Assembly (NCBI GenBank): GCA_002869565.1 | Contig: PKUJ01000024.1 | Location: forward strand, 1 to 64,000 | Source: Arcobacter sp. | GTDB taxonomy: Bacteria; Campylobacterota; Campylobacteria; Campylobacterales; Arcobacteraceae | Length of the DNA stretch: 64,000 nucleotides | Direction: 5' to 3' | Shown here: positions 42,527 through 50,772 of the stretch, piece by piece | Layout of the letters: each line of letters opens with the position of its first letter | Numbering within the stretch: position 1 is the stretch's first letter | Program-made: the position numbers and the translations under genes | The notes under the pieces: model-generated | Seen by the model: the letters and a program-made list of their open reading frames with translations, nothing else | The model's database searches: none | What the model was told of the DNA's origin: nothing

Positions 42527-43123
42527 TCAAATAGTAATATATTCTTTTCTTTTAATTAACTCTTGCCAATCCTCTTTTGTATCCACATCTATAGAGGAAT
42601 CATCATCTAAAGCAATACTTATTGGCTCATGTTTTATGAAGAGTTGTTTTGCTCCTTTGTCTGCTTTTAGCTTTTTTAGTTCTTCAAAGTATTTTTTAGG
42701 AAATATTGTAGGTACTGCATATTGATTTTTATACTTTGAGCAGATGATTTTGTCTTCATTTTTATTTGATAGTTTTATTAGCTTTTCATAGTGATTTATT
42801 GGTATTAAAGGCTGATCACAAAGCATTATTAAAACTTTTTCTTCTTTTATATTTGATACTCCAAAGGCTATAGTGTTTCCCATGCCATCTTCGTAGTTTG
42901 GATTTATGATTATATTTATCTTTTGATTTACTATTTCTTTTTTTATCTCTTCACTTTTATGCCCTAAGATAACTGTTACATTTGAAGTTAATTCAAAAGC
43001 TTTTTCAATTGCAATGTTTAAAAGAGTTTTACCTTTTAATTTTAATAGCTGTTTTGGTTCACCAAGACGACTTGAGGTTCCAGCAGCTAATATTAAAATA
43101 GCTAGATTATTAGATTTTTCCAT
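42527..43123 (-). CDS. MocA-like nucleotidyltransferase (molybdenum cofactor cytidylyl/guanylyltransferase)
   Basis: 198 residues. The nucleotide-binding LILAAGTSSRLGEPKQLLKLKGKTLL (LxAGxSxRxGxxK) and MLCDQPLI motifs match MocA/MobA-like enzymes that convert the molybdenum cofactor to its dinucleotide form. Position after xdhC in the molybdenum hydroxylase operon supports maturation of molybdopterin cytosine dinucleotide. Its start overlaps the end of the XdhC gene by 14 bases. Confidence 0.87.
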   Translation of the reverse strand: MEKSNNLAILILAAGTSSRLGEPKQLLKLKGKTLLNIAIEKAFELTSNVTVILGHKSEEIKKEIVNQKINIIINPNYEDGMGNTIAFGVSNIKEEKVLIMLCDQPLIPINHYEKLIKLSNKNEDKIICSKYKNQYAVPTIFPKKYFEELKKLKADKGAKQLFIKHEPISIALDDDSSIDVDTKEDWQELIKRKEYITI

Positions 43124-44000
43124 TTTTTCTAGCTTCTATTTGTGAACAAATTGATAGGGCTATTGATTGGTGAGTGTTACCACCAATATCAAATCCAACA
43201 GGAGCAAAAAATCTTTTGTCATCTTTTAGTTTAAACTCTTCTATTTTTTCTTTCATTTTCTTTTTATTTCCCATAAGTCCTATGTATTCAACTTTAGAAT
43301 TAATCAAAGCTTTTAGATAGGTATCATCTGTTTTTGGACTATGACTTAAGATAACTGAAGCATTGTATGAACTCAAATCCATAGTTAAGATATCTTCAAA
43401 ATTTTCTAACTCTATGATTTCATCTACTTCACTTACATAGGTTTTATTGATGTTTATATCTATAATAGTAGTTTTCCAACCCATAAGATTAGCCATATCT
43501 AAAAAAGTTGTAATATGAGCACCTGAACCAAAGATTAGAAGAGAATAGGGGAGTTTGACCTCTTGATAGAATTTATCATTCTCATATTTTGTTTCATGCT
43601 TTTCTTTACTAAATTCAAACTCATCATTTTTTATATTTCTAATAAGTGTTTTATCAAAATTTTTTAAAGCTAGACCTAGTACTCCATAATCATCATTTTT
43701 TAAAAATACTTGAAGAAAATACTTACTAGTTCCATGTCCTGAGGATTCATCTTTTGGAATATTTTCAAAGTATAGAGATCTTTTATCTTCAAAGGCAGTT
43801 TTTGCATACTCTAAGATTTGTTTATGTAGATGTTTACTTCCAAAAACACCTATAAACTCAAAATTAGAGTTTATAAGCATAAGGTTTCCAGCCTTTGCAT
43901 AAGTAGAACCTAGTGTTTCTATTACACTAACTCCTACTAAGTCAAGATTCTTTTCTTTACTTTTTTGAATAAATTTTAAATACTCTTTATTCTCAAACAT
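43110..44000 (-). CDS. XdhC/CoxI-family cofactor insertion chaperone
   Basis: 296 residues. N-terminal XdhC_CoxI region (VGVSVIETLGSTYAKAGNLMLIN) and C-terminal Rossmann-like domain (LLIFGSGAHITTFLDMANLMGWKTTIIDI, then SKVEYIGLMGNKKKMKEKIEEF and FAPVGFDIGGNTHQSIALSICSQI). XdhC proteins bind the molybdenum cofactor, promote its sulfuration and hand it to the hydroxylase. It lies six bases after the large subunit gene. Confidence 0.9.
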   Translation of the reverse strand: MFENKEYLKFIQKSKEKNLDLVGVSVIETLGSTYAKAGNLMLINSNFEFIGVFGSKHLHKQILEYAKTAFEDKRSLYFENIPKDESSGHGTSKYFLQVFLKNDDYGVLGLALKNFDKTLIRNIKNDEFEFSKEKHETKYENDKFYQEVKLPYSLLIFGSGAHITTFLDMANLMGWKTTIIDININKTYVSEVDEIIELENFEDILTMDLSSYNASVILSHSPKTDDTYLKALINSKVEYIGLMGNKKKMKEKIEEFKLKDDKRFFAPVGFDIGGNTHQSIALSICSQIEARKNGKI

Positions 44001-44006
44001 CTTTTA

Positions 44007-46142
44007 TTAGCCTATTTTTATTGGCATAGAGTGGTATCTTTTCCCAGTTGCATCAAATAGGGCATTTGGTACTGCTGCTAAGATTGGAGGAACACCAGGT
44101 TCTCCTATACCACCTATTTTTTCACCTGAGTTTATTATACTTACTTCTATTTCCGGAGAGTCTGAGATTTTACTAACTACATAGTCATAAAAGTTATTTT
44201 GTAGTGCTTCACCATTATTTATTGTTATTTCACTATATTTAAGTGCTGCAATACCAAAGTTAATAGAACCTGATATTTGGTTTTTTACATTTTGAGGATT
44301 AAAAGCAAATCCACAATCAACACTTGCCCATACTTTTTCTACTTTGAAATCATCTTTTGTAACTCTTACTTTTGCAATTTGAGCACAGATTGTTCCAAAT
44401 GATTCGTGAATAGCCACCCCATAACCAACATTTTTCTCTTTTTTTCTCTTTTTCCAATTTGCTTTTTCAGCTACATCTTTTAATATATTTATAAATCTAT
44501 GGTCTTTTAGCATTTTTATTCTATATTCAATAGGATCAACACCAGCAGCTACTGCTGCTTCATCAACTATACCTTCAACTGTTGGTGAGCTTTGTGTATG
44601 ACCAACTGATCTCCACCATAATACTGGTATTGGAGAATCCATCGTAAAGGCTTGCATATCATGACTATCTATATCATAAGGATGATCTACCAATCCCTCT
44701 TTTTGAGCTCCATCCACACCATTTTTAAATCCAAAGGCTTCAAAAGGAGAACCTTTGAAAATAGATTGTGAAGCTACTTTTGCATCAAATGCAGTAATAT
44801 CACCATGCTTATCTAATGCAACTTTTACTTTGTTTTTATATTTTGGTCTATAGTTACCCATTTTGATGTCATCTTCTCTTGTCCATAAAGTCATAATTGG
44901 GAACTCTTCATCTTTTGAAACAAAAGCTCCATCTAAAACGAAGTCTCCATTAATAGCTCCTCTTCTTCCAAAACCTCCACCTAAATATGGAGTATGGTAT
45001 GTAACATTTTCACCTTTTACACCTAATACATTTGTAATAGCTCCCAAAGCCATTGTTTGTGATTGAGATGATGACCAAACTGTTGCTTTATCTTTTTCGT
45101 TATGAACTACTATTCCTAATGGTTCCATTGGTGCATGGGCTAAAAATGGAAAGTCATACTCAGCTTCGATTGTTTTATCAGCACTTGCAAAAGCTTTTTT
45201 AGAATCTCCATCTTTTCTCATGGAAGCACCATCTTTTTCCATTGCTTTTGAGTATTGCTCATTTAGTTCTTTATCACTTGTGTTTTTGAACTCATCTTTG
45301 TCCCAAACAACATTTATATCAAGTAATGCCTCTTTTGCTATCCACCAATGTTCAGCAATAACTGCAATTCCTGAAGGGATTTGTTTTACTTTTATTACAC
45401 CTTCTTTTTTCAAGGCTTTACTTGCATCAAAGCTTTTTACTTTTGCTCCAAAAATAGTAGGGTGATAAACTGCTGCATATTTCATATTTGGCACTCTTAC
45501 ATCTATCCCAAACTCTGCTTTCCCTGTAACCTTTGCCCACATCTCTTTTGGATGTCTTGGTTGTGGCTTACCTACAAACTTACAATCTTTTAGCTCTTTT
45601 ACCTTAGGATTAGTTGGAATTTTTATACTTGATAAATCACTTACTAAATCACCAAAGTTCATACTTTCTTTTGTTTTTTTGTTAAAAACTTTAGAGTCTT
45701 TTGTATAAACATCATAAGCTCTTACTTTCCATTTTTTTGCAGCTGCTTTAATTAATATCTCATTTACAGCAGCTCCAATTTTTCTCATTTGTAATTGTTT
45801 ACTATAAACAGATGAAGAACCACCTGTTATCATCAATGGACCAAAAAGACTATTATATACTGGTGCTATATTTGCAGGTTTAAAGTTTATATCTTCCCAA
45901 TGTACATTTAGTTCTTCTGCTATACACATAGCCAATGTTGTATATGTACCTTGTCCCATCTCAACTTGTCCAATTATAAAATTTATATTATTCTCAGGAG
46001 TTATTTCTACAAAAGCGTTTGGTTGTAAGGCTTTTTCTTCTTTTTTAGTTTCACTAGCTCTTGATTTAGTTGGAATATAAAATCCAATAACATATGCTGC
46101 ACTTACAGCTGTAGTTGTTTTTAAAAAATCTCTTCTTTTCAT
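44007..46142 (-). CDS. Molybdopterin-binding subunit of a molybdenum hydroxylase (IorB-like)
   Basis: 711 residues with a twin-arginine signal (MKRRDFLKTT). Xanthine-oxidase-family segments: FIIGQVEMGQGTYTTLAM, YLGGGFGRRG (MPT contact), and the active-site glutamate Glu681 in GGIGEPGVPP. Size and Tat signal match the isoquinoline 1-oxidoreductase/aldehyde dehydrogenase type, which acts in the periplasm together with a small 2Fe-2S subunit. The substrate (aldehyde or N-heterocycle) is unknown. The TetR regulator lies divergently upstream. Confidence 0.9.
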   Translation of the reverse strand: MKRRDFLKTTTAVSAAYVIGFYIPTKSRASETKKEEKALQPNAFVEITPENNINFIIGQVEMGQGTYTTLAMCIAEELNVHWEDINFKPANIAPVYNSLFGPLMITGGSSSVYSKQLQMRKIGAAVNEILIKAAAKKWKVRAYDVYTKDSKVFNKKTKESMNFGDLVSDLSSIKIPTNPKVKELKDCKFVGKPQPRHPKEMWAKVTGKAEFGIDVRVPNMKYAAVYHPTIFGAKVKSFDASKALKKEGVIKVKQIPSGIAVIAEHWWIAKEALLDINVVWDKDEFKNTSDKELNEQYSKAMEKDGASMRKDGDSKKAFASADKTIEAEYDFPFLAHAPMEPLGIVVHNEKDKATVWSSSQSQTMALGAITNVLGVKGENVTYHTPYLGGGFGRRGAINGDFVLDGAFVSKDEEFPIMTLWTREDDIKMGNYRPKYKNKVKVALDKHGDITAFDAKVASQSIFKGSPFEAFGFKNGVDGAQKEGLVDHPYDIDSHDMQAFTMDSPIPVLWWRSVGHTQSSPTVEGIVDEAAVAAGVDPIEYRIKMLKDHRFINILKDVAEKANWKKRKKEKNVGYGVAIHESFGTICAQIAKVRVTKDDFKVEKVWASVDCGFAFNPQNVKNQISGSINFGIAALKYSEITINNGEALQNNFYDYVVSKISDSPEIEVSIINSGEKIGGIGEPGVPPILAAVPNALFDATGKRYHSMPIKIG

Positions 46143-46143
46143 C

Positions 46144-46599
46144 TTACACCTCCGCTGTTGCAGCTTTTATAGCTGTTTTTATTTTATTGTATGTCCCACA
46201 TCTACAGATATTACCATCCATAGCTTTTATTATCTCTTCTTCACTTGGTTTTGAATTTGTTTTTAAAAGACCACTTGCATTCATGATTTGTCCTGATTGG
46301 CAATATCCACATTGTACAACATCTTCTTGTACCCAAAATTTTTGTAGTTTTTGTACTGTTTTATCTGTTTGGGTTTCGATAGTAGTTACTTTTTTATTTC
46401 CTATTGTATTAATAGGAGTTTGACAAGCTCTAACAGCCTTGTCATCTAAAAGTACGGTACAGGCTCCACATTTACCTACTCCACATCCAAATTTTGTACC
46501 TGTGAGATTTAGGTGATCTCTTAATACCCATAGAAGAGGAGTATCAGGATTTATATCTAAGTCATAAATTTTTTCATCTACTGTTATTTTATAAGACAT
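46144..46599 (-). CDS. 2Fe-2S subunit of the molybdenum hydroxylase (IorA-like)
   Basis: 151 residues with two 2Fe-2S sites: plant-type CGVGKCGACTVL (Cys39, 44, 47 plus Cys59) and the C-terminal helical site CGYCQSGQ...CRCGTY. It carries electrons from the molybdenum site to the acceptor. It has no signal peptide, so it would be exported as a complex with the Tat-bearing large subunit, whose gene starts one base after its stop. A 29-bp palindrome lies upstream. Confidence 0.93.
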   Translation of the reverse strand: MSYKITVDEKIYDLDINPDTPLLWVLRDHLNLTGTKFGCGVGKCGACTVLLDDKAVRACQTPINTIGNKKVTTIETQTDKTVQKLQKFWVQEDVVQCGYCQSGQIMNASGLLKTNSKPSEEEIIKAMDGNICRCGTYNKIKTAIKAATAEV

Positions 46600-46653
46600 C
46601 TTTTTTCCTTTTTTTAAACTATAAGAAGAATTTTAATATAAAAATCTTAATTC

Positions 46654-46682
46654 AAAATAAACTAAACAGTTTAGTTTATTTT
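46654..46682. promoter_or_regulatory. TetR-type operator between tetR and the hydroxylase operon
   Basis: Two perfect 14-nt arms around a central A: AAAATAAACTAAAC-A-GTTTAGTTTATTTT. It lies between the divergent starts (46599 and 46717), 24 bases before the -10 box of the regulator gene. Confidence 0.8.
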
Positions 46683-46705
46683 ATCATTTTTTATAGGATT
46701 TTAGA

Positions 46706-46711
46706 TATAAT
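46706..46711 (+). promoter_or_regulatory. -10 element, leaderless arrangement for tetR
   Basis: TATAAT ends five bases before the ATG (TATTACATG) and there is no Shine-Dalgarno. Confidence 0.5.
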
Positions 46712-46716
46712 ATTAC

Positions 46717-47325
46717 ATGAAAAAAAATAGACCACTAAATGAAGAAAAAAGAAAAGCAATAATAAAAGCTTCCATAAGAGAATTTTATGAAAAAGGATTT
46801 GAAGGTTCTAGCATGGATACAATCTCTAAGGAAGCAAATGTATCTAAAGCTACTGTTTATAATCACTTTAAAAATAAAGAAGAGTTGTTTATAGCTATTA
46901 CTGAGATTTTAAAAGATAGACTTTATGAGAGTTTTAAATACACTTATAATAAAGATAAGCCAATAGAAGAACAACTATATGAAATGGGTAAACAAGAGTT
47001 AGACTTCTTGATCGATGAAGAAAATATTACTTTAATAAAGATTGCAACAATTGTAATGATTCAAAAGAATCAAATTGGACTAAAAGTTTTAGAGACAGTA
47101 AAGGATGATTGTATGATAACAGTTGCCCAATGGTTTGATGATGCTAAAAAAGATGGAAAATTAGATTTTGAAAGTAGTTCTTTTGTTTCAAGACAATTTA
47201 TTGGTATGATAAAATCTTTTGTATTATATCAACAATTTTATGGTGCTCCAACTCTACCAAAAGAAGAGCATGAAAACCTTTTAAAACAAGCAGTTAATAT
47301 GATAAAAGTATTGTATAAAAAATAA
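46717..47325 (+). CDS. TetR/AcrR-family repressor
   Basis: 202 residues. The N-terminal helix-turn-helix is standard: IIKASIREFYEKGFEGSSMDTISKEANVSKATVYNHFKNKEELF. The helical C-terminal ligand domain resembles AcrR-type (TetR_C AefR-like: FVSRQFIGMIKSFVLYQQFYG). It is divergent from the molybdenum hydroxylase genes and probably represses both directions through the 29-bp palindrome. Confidence 0.92.
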   Translation: MKKNRPLNEEKRKAIIKASIREFYEKGFEGSSMDTISKEANVSKATVYNHFKNKEELFIAITEILKDRLYESFKYTYNKDKPIEEQLYEMGKQELDFLIDEENITLIKIATIVMIQKNQIGLKVLETVKDDCMITVAQWFDDAKKDGKLDFESSSFVSRQFIGMIKSFVLYQQFYGAPTLPKEEHENLLKQAVNMIKVLYKK

Positions 47326-47388
47326 ATATTTTATTTTGATTCAAACTCTAAAAACTGTAGTATAATTCGTTTTTTCAAAGGCGAACAC

Positions 47389-48042
47389 ATGGCATTTCGA
47401 AATTATGCCCCTATATTTAAAGAGATAAAAAGTAGTAACTTCTTAAAAATACAATCTCTAACATTGTTTTTAACCACTTATATTGATTGGACATTAATAC
47501 CATTTGTGACAAAACTAGAAGGTACTTATCTTCCTGTATTTATGATAAGTTTTTATATGCTTATTGGTGCTTTAGATGGGTTTATTCAACCTTTTTTTAA
47601 AAACATAAAAATTTATAAGATATATATGTTTGCAATAGTTTTAGATGTGATTCAGATATTTTCATATCTTATGTTTTCCCATTCTATTTTAGTTTTTACT
47701 TATGTTATTTTAACTATATTTACTATTCAAGGTATTACTTTTGAGATTGCTAGAATTCATACTGTTGATTTTATGCAAGATGAAAAAATAGAGTTAAAAG
47801 ATTATTTGATGATTAGGTCATTTATGATTTCAGGTGCTATAGTTGCAGGAAGTGCAAGTGCTATGGTACTTGATTATTTTACAAAAGATTTAACTGGCTT
47901 ATTAATATTTCTCTCTTTCTTAGGTGTTATTGGAATAATTCTTCAAATAAAGTTATATAAGAAGTTTAAAAAGAGAATTTATAGTGATAAAATCGAAATC
48001 CAAATGGATAAAAAAGAGTTATTTGAAAAATTTAGAATATAA
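47389..48042 (+). CDS. Six-helix membrane protein, half-MFS-like
   Basis: 217 residues with about five or six membrane segments (SLTLFLTTYIDWTLIPFVT, VFMISFYMLIGALDGFIQPFF, MFAIVLDVIQIFSYLMF, LVFTYVILTIFTIQGITFEIA, SFMISGAIVAGSASAMVLDYF, GLLIFLSFLGVIGIILQI). It resembles one half of a major-facilitator transporter but no signature motif is certain. TATAAT and AAAGG precede the start. It lies 68 bases before thiI. Confidence 0.7.
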   Translation: MAFRNYAPIFKEIKSSNFLKIQSLTLFLTTYIDWTLIPFVTKLEGTYLPVFMISFYMLIGALDGFIQPFFKNIKIYKIYMFAIVLDVIQIFSYLMFSHSILVFTYVILTIFTIQGITFEIARIHTVDFMQDEKIELKDYLMIRSFMISGAIVAGSASAMVLDYFTKDLTGLLIFLSFLGVIGIILQIKLYKKFKKRIYSDKIEIQMDKKELFEKFRI

Positions 48043-48110
48043 ATCCTTATGATAAAAACAATATACTCTATGATATAATTCCGTTTACAAAAATATAAGG
48101 TATTTGAATA

Positions 48111-49571
48111 ATGAGCAAAAATGAGTTTAAAACTCAAAAATTTATAGTTAAATTTTTCCCAGAAATTATGATAAAAGGTTCTTCAGCTAAAAGACAAATG
48201 GTTGGACAACTTTATGGAAATCTTCAAAAGTTACTTTCACGAATTTCTGAAGATATAAAAACAAAAAAATTCTTTGATAAAATAGAAGTTGTATGTCCCA
48301 TTGATTTTGTAATTGAAACAAGATTAAGATTATTGGAAACTCCAGGTATTGAGTTAGTATTAGAGGCATTACAATTTGATAAGGTGACTACATTAGATGA
48401 AATTAAAGTTATTGTAAATGAACAAATGGCAAAAGAGATTGAAGGTAAAACTTTCGTTGTTCGTGCTAAGCGTTCAGGTACACATGATTTTAAATCTACA
48501 AATATAGAACAAACTGTTGGTGGATATATGTTAGCTCATAGCAAAGCTAAGAGTGTTGATTTACATAATCCGGATGTAACTATAAATGTTGAATTATTGA
48601 ACAATCAATTAAATATTATAACTCAAAGATACAAAGGTCTTGGTGGTTTTCCTTTAGGTTCACAAGGAGATATTTTATCTTTGATGTCTGGTGGATTTGA
48701 TTCTACAGTTGCTTCTTATCTTACTATGAAAAGAGGACTAAAAACGCATTTTATTTTCTTTAATTTAGGTGGTGTAGCACATGAAATTGGTGTTAAACAA
48801 GTAGCTTTCTATTTATGGAATAAATTTGGTTCATCACACCGAGTATCTTTTACTTCTGTTCCTTTTGATGATGTTGTAACTGAAATATTTAGGTCAACAC
48901 ATGAATCATATATGGGTGTTACATTAAAAAGATTAATGTTAAAAGCTTCTGAAAAAATAGCAAATGAGATGGGAATTGATGCGCTTCTTACAGGTGAAAG
49001 TGTTGCTCAAGTATCAAGTCAAACTTTGAGAAATCTTGCGTTGATTGACCAAGCAACAGATAAACTTGTAGTTAGACCCCTTGCAACGATGAACAAACCT
49101 GAGATTATGGATATTGCAAATAATATTGGTACTAGACATTTTGCAGAAGCAATGCCTGAATATTGTGGTGTAATATCTAAAAATCCAGTAACTCACGGTT
49201 CATATGATAGGATGGAAAAAGAGTCCAAAAAGTTTGATTATTCTGTTTTAGATAAAGCTGTTGAAGATTCTATAAGAATAAATGTTGACGAAATAGCAAA
49301 TGATGTTGAAGAAATAGGGCAAATGGAAACGGTTAGTGATTTGTCTAGTGGAGAATACACAGTAATTGATATTAGACAAGGTTCTGATTGTATTGAAACA
49401 TCTTGCGAAACTATTAAAATACCATTTTATAATCTAAAAAAAGAGTTTAAGAAACTTCCTCAGGATAAAGAGTATTTATTTTACTGCGATAAAGGTATAT
49501 TGAGTCAACTTCACGCCCAATATTTAAGAGATGCAGAAAATTATAAAAATATTAAAGTTTATAGACCTTAG
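48111..49571 (+). CDS. thiI: tRNA 4-thiouridine synthase ThiI with rhodanese domain
   Basis: 486 residues. A ferredoxin-like plus THUMP region (about 1-170) is followed by the PP-loop ATP site LMSGGFDSTVASYL (about 192-205), the adenylation core, and a C-terminal rhodanese domain (about 395-486) with catalytic cysteine near 459 (YLFYCDKGILSQ) and partner CGVISKNP near 352. It makes 4-thiouridine in tRNA and supplies sulfur for thiamine thiazole. The rhodanese-bearing form uses the Cys pair for sulfur relay. A terminator follows. Confidence 0.95.
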   Translation: MSKNEFKTQKFIVKFFPEIMIKGSSAKRQMVGQLYGNLQKLLSRISEDIKTKKFFDKIEVVCPIDFVIETRLRLLETPGIELVLEALQFDKVTTLDEIKVIVNEQMAKEIEGKTFVVRAKRSGTHDFKSTNIEQTVGGYMLAHSKAKSVDLHNPDVTINVELLNNQLNIITQRYKGLGGFPLGSQGDILSLMSGGFDSTVASYLTMKRGLKTHFIFFNLGGVAHEIGVKQVAFYLWNKFGSSHRVSFTSVPFDDVVTEIFRSTHESYMGVTLKRLMLKASEKIANEMGIDALLTGESVAQVSSQTLRNLALIDQATDKLVVRPLATMNKPEIMDIANNIGTRHFAEAMPEYCGVISKNPVTHGSYDRMEKESKKFDYSVLDKAVEDSIRINVDEIANDVEEIGQMETVSDLSSGEYTVIDIRQGSDCIETSCETIKIPFYNLKKEFKKLPQDKEYLFYCDKGILSQLHAQYLRDAENYKNIKVYRP

Positions 49572-49592
49572 ATAGTTAATCGTTTATTTTTT

Positions 49593-49623
49593 GAGTTACT
49601 TGATATTATTGAGTAACTCTTTT
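49593..49623 (+). terminator. Terminator after thiI
   Basis: GAGTTACT (49593-49600) pairs with AGTAACTC (49612-49619), then TTTT. The right arm lies in the first copy of the 40-bp tandem repeat, so the second copy carries a second possible right arm at 49652-49659. Confidence 0.7.
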
Positions 49624-49690
49624 ATGCTACAATTATACCAACTTATTATTGAGTAACTCTTTTATGCTACAATTATACCAACTTATTATT
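49611..49690 (+). repeat. Exact 40-bp tandem duplication carrying a promoter
   Basis: 49611-49650 and 49651-49690 are identical (starting GAGTAACTCTTTTATGCTAC and ending TTATTATT). It sits between thiI and the MotA-like gene. Confidence 0.95.
49625..49673 (+). promoter_or_regulatory. Duplicated extended -10 promoter of the motor-like pair
   Basis: TGCTACAAT, an extended -10 element, occurs at 49625-49633 and 49665-49673, once per repeat unit. The second copy would give a leader of about 20 nt before the ATG at 49701. Confidence 0.5.
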
Positions 49691-49700
49691 GGAGATTGTT

Positions 49701-50771
49701 ATGATTGAATTAAATGATAGAAAGATATTTCAGCTTCCAAGATATCTAATGATTTTATCCGTTCCTTTAGCTTTATTTGTACTTTTACTTTTGGGATTTA
49801 TAAATGTTATTCCTTTAAAAGTAGAACTTCATTCAATAATTATTATTTTCCTAATACTTGTAATATTTATGTTTTTTATATCTCATAATGCTTGGTATTC
49901 TTTCTCTTTTTTTAGAAATACTATTTCTTCAGTTATTGAAGATGTAGATAAATATCTTTTAGAAAATGAACTTATAATTGCAGGTAGAAAAAAATCTTAT
50001 GGAAATATAGATTACTTTTTTGATAATCATGTAAATAATATCAGAAATGACAACTTTGCGAGTATTGCTTCTTCAATTTTTCCAACACTTGGTATTTTAG
50101 GTACATTTACTGCAATTGCAATATCAATGCCAAATTTTACAGTTGAATCAAAAGCTGCTTTAGAAAATGAAATCACAATTTTATTAAGTGGAGTAGGGAC
50201 TGCTTTTTATGCTTCAATTTATGGTATTTTTTTATCTATTTGGTGGATATTTTTTGAAAAAAGAGGAATGACAAAAATAGAAAATGATGTAGATGAAATT
50301 AAATATCAATACAAAAACTTACTTTGGAATAAAGAAGAAATTGAACTTTACAAAATAATTGATTCTCAACAACAAAATGCAAAATTTATAGAAAAAATTG
50401 AGAATGTAATTACTCCTGAATATATATTTAAACTTGATTCTATTGCAAAAGCAAAATTAGATGTTATAGAAAAGATTGATGAAGAGTATAAACAAAGTGA
50501 GCAGAGATTAACAAAAAATTACATGGCACTTATTAAACTTTTTGAAGATGCAAGTACTAAACAAAATAAAATACTTGAGGATTATGAATCTTTGCATAAT
50601 TCTATATCTAAAACAAATGAATCTTTATCGGATTCAATTGAAGAGCATTCGAAACATTCTAAAGCAGCAAGAGCTGAAATATATTCTGTTTTATCATCTT
50701 TTGAATTAGTTTCGAGTGATTTAAAAAGTTTAGGTAAAAGTTTACTAGAACAAGATAATCAAAGTAAATAA
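49701..50771 (+). CDS. MotA/TolQ/ExbB-type proton channel protein (ZorA-like)
   Basis: About 356 residues from ATG 49701 (GGAG six bases upstream; a TTG at 49689 gives a four-residue extension without a site). Two N-terminal membrane segments (YLMILSVPLALFVLLLLGFI; SIIIIFLILVIFMFFI) and two later ones (SIASSIFPTLGILGTFTAIAIS; LLSGVGTAFYASIYGIFLSIWW) give the MotA/ExbB channel core. The last ~150 residues are a charged coiled coil reaching into the cytoplasm, as in ZorA. Partner of the following MotB-like gene, one base downstream. Confidence 0.85.
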   Translation: MIELNDRKIFQLPRYLMILSVPLALFVLLLLGFINVIPLKVELHSIIIIFLILVIFMFFISHNAWYSFSFFRNTISSVIEDVDKYLLENELIIAGRKKSYGNIDYFFDNHVNNIRNDNFASIASSIFPTLGILGTFTAIAISMPNFTVESKAALENEITILLSGVGTAFYASIYGIFLSIWWIFFEKRGMTKIENDVDEIKYQYKNLLWNKEEIELYKIIDSQQQNAKFIEKIENVITPEYIFKLDSIAKAKLDVIEKIDEEYKQSEQRLTKNYMALIKLFEDASTKQNKILEDYESLHNSISKTNESLSDSIEEHSKHSKAARAEIYSVLSSFELVSSDLKSLGKSLLEQDNQSK

Positions 50772-50772
50772 A

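Noticed and set aside
46115-46423. Plus-strand open frame of 102 codons over the 2Fe-2S subunit gene
   Set aside because: The opposite strand encodes all the 2Fe-2S cysteine motifs; the frame is a shadow.
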